Source of the DNA: JAGTVB01 sp049282355
GTDB lineage: Bacteria > Pseudomonadota > Gammaproteobacteria > HK1
Reading direction: 5' to 3'
Length of the DNA stretch: 9,409 nt
NCBI GenBank assembly: GCA_049282355.1
Contig: JBAPTW010000483.1
Span: 1-9,409, forward strand
A program made the translations under genes and the position numbers. Below the pieces are notes generated by a model, which worked only from the letters and a program-made list of their open reading frames with translations, made no database searches and was not told the DNA's origin. Below are positions 6,873 through 9,409 of this stretch, piece after piece (positions within the stretch are counted from its first letter, which is position 1; each line of letters opens with the position of its first letter).

Positions 6873-7064
6873 GCCATGGTCATCGTTTCGTCAGCATCAC
6901 CATTCAAAGGGTAAAACCGTGCTCGGAATCTGTAGACAGTCAATCGCCTTACCACAAGGGTGTGTACAGCAGGGAGGCTGGACTCAAGTCTACAAGGATG
7001 TATTCACGACGTCCCTTGAGGCAAGGCGATTGACTGCCACCCCGGCCGAAACGATGACCATGGC
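6873..7064. repeat. Nested (double) inverted-repeat element
   Basis: The outer arms are perfect over 18 bp: GCCATGGTCATCGTTTCG at 6873-6890 and its reverse complement at 7047-7064. The inner arms are 24 bp with two mismatches: 6937-6960 against 7013-7036, built on CAGTCAATCGCCTT followed by a CAAGGG block. The centre (6961-7012, 52 bp) has no strong symmetry. The spacing between outer and inner arms is unequal, 46 bp on the left and 10 bp on the right. No transposase or convincing gene is inside and no clear target duplication flanks it. It could be a composite of two miniature elements, one inserted into another, or a structured RNA/cruciform site. Confidence 0.75.
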
Positions 7065-7240
7065 CTGATGTTCTATTCTGAGGGATTGCTCCTTTCAAGC
7101 CAAGCCGTTAGCGCCGGTGTGTCGCCGGACTTGACCGCTTCCGGCAAAGGCTGAAGGATCGAAACGCACTTGACAGGATAGCTCCGCGATGGAGCAGGTT
7201 TTCACACCAAGAATCGGCAACAGAGGAAGAGTAGACTGCT

Positions 7241-7906
7241 ATGGGCAAGAGCATTGAACTCACGGCCGCCGATGGCCACAAGCTACAAGCTTACCGCGCC
7301 GATGCCAAGGGCCGCTCCCGAGGCGGGATCGTCGTCATTCAGGAGGTATTCGGAGTCAACCGGCACATTCGACGCTTGTGCGATGATTTTGCCGCGCAGG
7401 GCTATACTGCTGTAGCGCCAGCGCTCTTCGATCGGCTCGAGCCGGGAATCGAGCTCGATTACGACGAGGTGAGCCTGGCGAGAGGGCGGGAGTTTCGCAC
7501 CGCGCTCGGGTGGCAGCAACCGGTCAAGGATGTGGCGGCTGCCGTGGCTAAGCTGGCGGAGCGAGGGAAGGTCGGTACGGTTGGTTATTGCTGGGGGGCA
7601 TCGGTGACCTGGTTGTCGGCAACGCGGCTCGACGTTGCCTGCGCCGTATGCTATTACGGCGCCCAGATCGTGGATTTCTGTGAGGAGCAGCCCCGCTGTC
7701 CCGTGCTGCTGCACTTTGGCGAGCGCGACTCCCTGATTCCGCTTGAAAATGTCGAGCGGATCCGCCAGGTGCACCCGACGCTGCCGTTGCACCTGTATCC
7801 TGCAGGCCACGGGTTCAATTGCGACGTACGCGGTGATTTTCATGCCGAGAGCGCCCAGCTGGCCGGCGAGCGGACGCTGGCGTTTTTCGCTCAGCACCTG
7901 GGTTAA
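7241..7906 (+). CDS. Dienelactone hydrolase family protein (carboxymethylenebutenolidase-like)
   Basis: 221 aa, close to the usual length of this alpha/beta-hydrolase family. The family signature is complete: GGIVVIQEVFGVNRHI (residues 28-43) with Glu35, nucleophile Cys117 in VGYCWGAS, Asp163 in LHFGERDSLIP, and His190 in YPAGHGFNCD. The Cys-Asp-His triad is therefore intact and an active cytoplasmic hydrolase is expected. Characterised members open dienelactone rings in chlorocatechol breakdown. Many genomic paralogues act on unknown substrates, and no catechol-pathway genes are visible here, so the substrate is open. The ATG is preceded by AGAGGA at 7222-7227, rather far (13 nt). It is convergent with the EamA transporter gene, and its own promoter must lie in the repeat-bearing region upstream. 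Confidence 0.93.
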   Translation: MGKSIELTAADGHKLQAYRADAKGRSRGGIVVIQEVFGVNRHIRRLCDDFAAQGYTAVAPALFDRLEPGIELDYDEVSLARGREFRTALGWQQPVKDVAAAVAKLAERGKVGTVGYCWGASVTWLSATRLDVACAVCYYGAQIVDFCEEQPRCPVLLHFGERDSLIPLENVERIRQVHPTLPLHLYPAGHGFNCDVRGDFHAESAQLAGERTLAFFAQHLG

Positions 7907-7920
7907 AGGCGCTTGGCTAA

Positions 7921-7948
7921 GAAGCTGTTTTGAGGAAGCTGTTTTAAG
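7921..7948. repeat. Tandem 14-bp direct repeat related to the 4256-4414 element
   Basis: GAAGCTGTTTTGAG (7921-7934) is followed directly by GAAGCTGTTTTAAG (7935-7948), 13 of 14 bases the same. The core GAAGCTGTTTT is the same as in both ends of the 4256-4414 repeat. The second unit overlaps the stop codon of the EamA gene (7946-7944). It lies between convergent genes and could be a remnant of a repeat element's two ends. Confidence 0.7.
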
Positions 7949-8819
7949 AATGGCCGAGGGCGATCAACACTACCCCACACACCATCACTGCTCCAGCGAC
8001 AAGGTGCCTCAGAGGATAGGGCTCCTTGAAGAGGAAGGTGCCGTAGAGGATGCCGAACAACAGGCTGGTGCGCTTGACAGCGATCATGTAGGCCACCTCA
8101 GCGCGCTCGACGGCCGCAAAGTGAGTGAGAATCATGAGCGCCATGAGCGCGCCGACCGCAAGCTGCTGTGGCAGGCGGGCGCGGAGTAACATCCACGGCC
8201 GGGGGGTCGCAAATCCAAAGAGTAAAAGGGTCGCGAGCCCGAGGAGGCAGAAATAGAAGGGGGCGAAAAAGAGCGGTGGGGTATACTGTAACGCGCCTTT
8301 CCCCATGACCGAGGTCAGGCTGTAGAGCACGGCGACCACGAGCATCAACCGCGAGCCCCGCGCATAAGCGATAGCGCGTAGCGGCGCGAGCCAAGCGCCC
8401 AGGCGAGTGTCGTGCGTGGCATTTAACAGGTAGGCACCCATCACCACCAGGAGAATACCGCTCCATCCGACAAGACTTAGGCGCTCGCCGAGCAGCAGGA
8501 AACCGGTCATGGCGACGAATACTGGGGTGAAGGCCAGGTAGGGAAGCGTCAAGTAGAGGGGCGTGTCGCGAATCGCCTTCATGTACAGCCACATGGCGAG
8601 GATTTCCAGCGGCACCATGCTACCGACCCAACCCCAGAAGGGGGCCGGCAGCTCCGGCCAGGGCTGTATCAGCAAGAGTGGTGCGAGAATAGCCGCGCTG
8701 TAACCAAAGCGCACCACCACTAGCTCCGGCGCTGCGTAGTCGCTGAGCCAATACTTGGTGGCCGCATCCGCAGAGGCCATACTGATAGCGCAAAGAAGAC
8801 TGAGCGTGAGCCAATCCAT
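7944..8819 (-). CDS. EamA/DMT-superfamily transporter
   Basis: 291 aa with about ten hydrophobic helices (roughly 3-20, 31-51, 60-80, 90-110, 116-133, 155-173, 180-202, 217-236, 242-262, 269-288), the two-times-five helix plan of EamA drug/metabolite transporters. The two halves each end with the family signature: LLLGERLSLVGWSGILLVVMG (108-128) and FLFKEPYPLRHLVAGAVMV (262-280). It is an inner-membrane exporter or permease; the substrate cannot be told from sequence. The ATG at 8819 has only a distant AAGGA as ribosome-binding site. It is divergent from the cupin gene, with 74 bp between the starts, so the two could share regulation. Its stop codon lies in a tandem repeat, so the last residues may be repeat-derived, although the ending VVLIALGHS looks normal. 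Confidence 0.92.
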   Translation of the reverse strand: MDWLTLSLLCAISMASADAATKYWLSDYAAPELVVVRFGYSAAILAPLLLIQPWPELPAPFWGWVGSMVPLEILAMWLYMKAIRDTPLYLTLPYLAFTPVFVAMTGFLLLGERLSLVGWSGILLVVMGAYLLNATHDTRLGAWLAPLRAIAYARGSRLMLVVAVLYSLTSVMGKGALQYTPPLFFAPFYFCLLGLATLLLFGFATPRPWMLLRARLPQQLAVGALMALMILTHFAAVERAEVAYMIAVKRTSLLFGILYGTFLFKEPYPLRHLVAGAVMVCGVVLIALGHS

Positions 8820-8893
8820 CGGGAGGCTTATCCTTAATGTCAGGAGCGCATTGTGAGCGCTTGCCCAAGGCGGTAAATCGAGAGGTAAAGCAG
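8820..8893. promoter_or_regulatory. Divergent promoter region between EamA transporter and cupin genes
   Basis: These 74 bp must hold the start signals of at least the cupin gene, and probably of both genes. They include AGCGC-ATTGTGA-GCGCT, a 5-bp-arm inverted repeat near 8846-8862, and the cupin Shine-Dalgarno AGAGGT (8881-8886). I see no strong -35/-10 pair. Confidence 0.4.
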
Positions 8894-9169
8894 ATGAATG
8901 ACATCACCGTAGAGCATAATCCGCCACCGGCCAAGCTGGAGGTGCTTGGGGTCGAGGATTGGCCGGTGTGGGAGAAAGGGGTCTCCAAGTTTGCGTGGAG
9001 CTATGACACGCCAGAGACCTGCTACATTCTCGAGGGCGAGTTCACTGTGACGCCCTCCGGCGGTGAGCCGATGCATTTCGGTCCGGGTGATCTCGTGCAT
9101 TTTCCACAAGGCGTGAACTGCACTTGGGAGGTGCATGCGCCGGTTCGCAAGCACTACCGTCTGAAATGA
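8894..9169 (+). CDS. Small DUF861-type cupin protein
   Basis: 91 aa, a single cupin barrel of the Cupin_3/DUF861 type. Visible features are the family-like WSYDTPETCYILEGEFTVTP (residues 35-54), GGEPMHFGPGDLVHFPQG (56-73) and the ending CTWEVHAPVRKHYRL (76-90). Relatives are described as EutQ-like or ureidoglycine-aminohydrolase-like, but small stand-alone members are mostly uncharacterised. The usual metal-binding histidines are largely replaced (ETCYILEG where HxH would be), so metal binding is uncertain. I chose the ATG at 8894 over a longer frame beginning at 8837 because AGAGGT lies 7 nt upstream of it and similarity begins just after. It is divergent from the transporter and 74 bp upstream of hypC on the same strand. 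Confidence 0.9.
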   Translation: MNDITVEHNPPPAKLEVLGVEDWPVWEKGVSKFAWSYDTPETCYILEGEFTVTPSGGEPMHFGPGDLVHFPQGVNCTWEVHAPVRKHYRLK

Positions 9170-9230
9170 TACAAAGCTGGTGCGGCCGTTTCGCGACTCC
9201 TGCGAGGCGGGCAACTTGGCCATTATTGTA

Positions 9231-9237
9231 GAGGAGG
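9231..9237 (+). promoter_or_regulatory. Shine-Dalgarno site of the hypC-like gene
   Basis: GAGGAGG ends 6 nt before the ATG at 9244, an ideal position. It fixes the start of the cut-off gene at the right edge. Confidence 0.8.
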
Positions 9238-9243
9238 TTGCTG

Positions 9244-9409
9244 ATGTGTCTTGGCATTCCTATGCAGGTGGTGGCGAAGGATCGCTTCAGTGCACGCGTC
9301 GAGGCGAAAGGCGTGTACCGCGACGTCAGTCTTCTGCTGCTCCAGGACGAAGCGCTAGCGGTGGGGGAGTATGTCATGGTGCATGCCGGCTCCGCCATTC
9401 AGAAAATGT
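9244..9409 (+). CDS. hypC: HypC/HybG/HupF-family hydrogenase maturation chaperone, partial (3' end off the window)
   Basis: 55 codons are visible, starting MCLGIPMQVVAKDRFSARVE and continuing through RDVSLLLLQDEALAVGEYVMVHAGSAIQKM. The invariant N-terminal MCLxxP with Cys2, and the GEYVMVHAGSAI block, are hallmarks of the HypC family. These small cytoplasmic chaperones (usually about 75-100 aa) carry the Fe(CN)2CO unit with HypD and hand it to the [NiFe]-hydrogenase large-subunit precursor. The frame is open to the window edge, so roughly the last third is missing. HypC is normally followed by hypD/hypE, so a hydrogenase maturation cluster probably continues to the right. HupF and HybG are alternatives that cannot be separated on this fragment. 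Confidence 0.92.
   Translation, partial: MCLGIPMQVVAKDRFSARVEAKGVYRDVSLLLLQDEALAVGEYVMVHAGSAIQKM

Larger units (their letters stand above)
6724..7240. other. 517-bp intergenic region between divergent genes
   Basis: This region lies between the helicase (-) and the hydrolase (+) and should hold promoters for both. It contains an inverted repeat at 6738-6751, the nested inverted-repeat structure at 6873-7064, and two small hairpins: GCCGGA/TCCGGC (7124-7129 and 7140-7145) and GCTCC-GCGAT-GGAGC (7181-7195). A TTGACA lies at 7170-7175, 65 bp upstream of the hydrolase start, but no good -10 is spaced from it, so I do not call a promoter. Short frames here cross the inverted repeats and show no recognisable protein. 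Confidence 0.6.

Noticed and set aside
6823..7068. Plus-strand 81-codon frame in the intergenic region
   Set aside because: It runs through both arms of the nested inverted repeat, so its protein sequence reflects the repeat, and it has no recognisable domain.
7170..7200. Sigma70 promoter for the hydrolase from TTGACA at 7170-7175
   Set aside because: At a 16-18 bp spacing there is no TATAAT-like hexamer, so the match to -35 alone is not enough.
1..9409. CRISPR array, tRNA, rRNA or transposase
   Set aside because: No regularly spaced repeats, no cloverleaf-like or rRNA-like sequence and no transposase motifs were seen on either strand.

Overview
The window (high GC, dense genes, short intergenic gaps) looks like chromosomal DNA of a high-GC proteobacterium. 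Intergenic repeats and a [NiFe]-hydrogenase maturation gene would suit a chemolithotrophic or phototrophic gammaproteobacterium, but that placement is inference only.

Left two-thirds (about 1-6723): five genes, all on the minus strand. In transcription order they are: (i) a 770-aa SNF2/RapA-type helicase with a TPR-like N-terminal region; (ii) a 400-aa unrecognised protein with a basic, coiled-coil-like middle and a C-terminal cysteine-rich (three CxxC) zinc-ribbon-like tail; (iii) a 406-aa TIR-domain protein whose C-terminal half resembles a degenerate, P-loop-lacking STAND NTPase; (iv) a 336-aa MoxR-like AAA+ ATPase; (v) a membrane protein with a CoxE/vWA-operon-like N-terminal helical region and one transmembrane helix, running off the left edge. 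Genes iii-v are almost fused (2-bp gap, then a 4-bp GTGA overlap) and form one translationally coupled cassette: an NAD-cleaving-type effector domain, a remodelling ATPase and a membrane-anchored partner. This resembles the MoxR-centred ternary conflict systems and is the best candidate for an interesting system. Genes i-ii are a second module, separated from each other by a 160-bp palindromic repeat and from iii-v by a 254-bp gap holding a perfect 14-bp palindrome.

Middle (6724-7240): a 517-bp non-coding stretch containing a nested inverted-repeat structure (18-bp perfect outer arms, 24-bp inner arms with 2 mismatches) that no gene explains.

Right third (7241-9409): ordinary metabolic genes: a dienelactone-hydrolase-family enzyme (+), an EamA/DMT transporter (-) convergent with it, a small DUF861-type cupin (+) divergent from the transporter, and the 5' end of a HypC-family hydrogenase maturation chaperone (+) at the right edge. 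A tandem 14-bp repeat between the hydrolase and transporter genes shares its core with the ends of the 4256-4414 repeat, so the same repeat family appears at two loci here.
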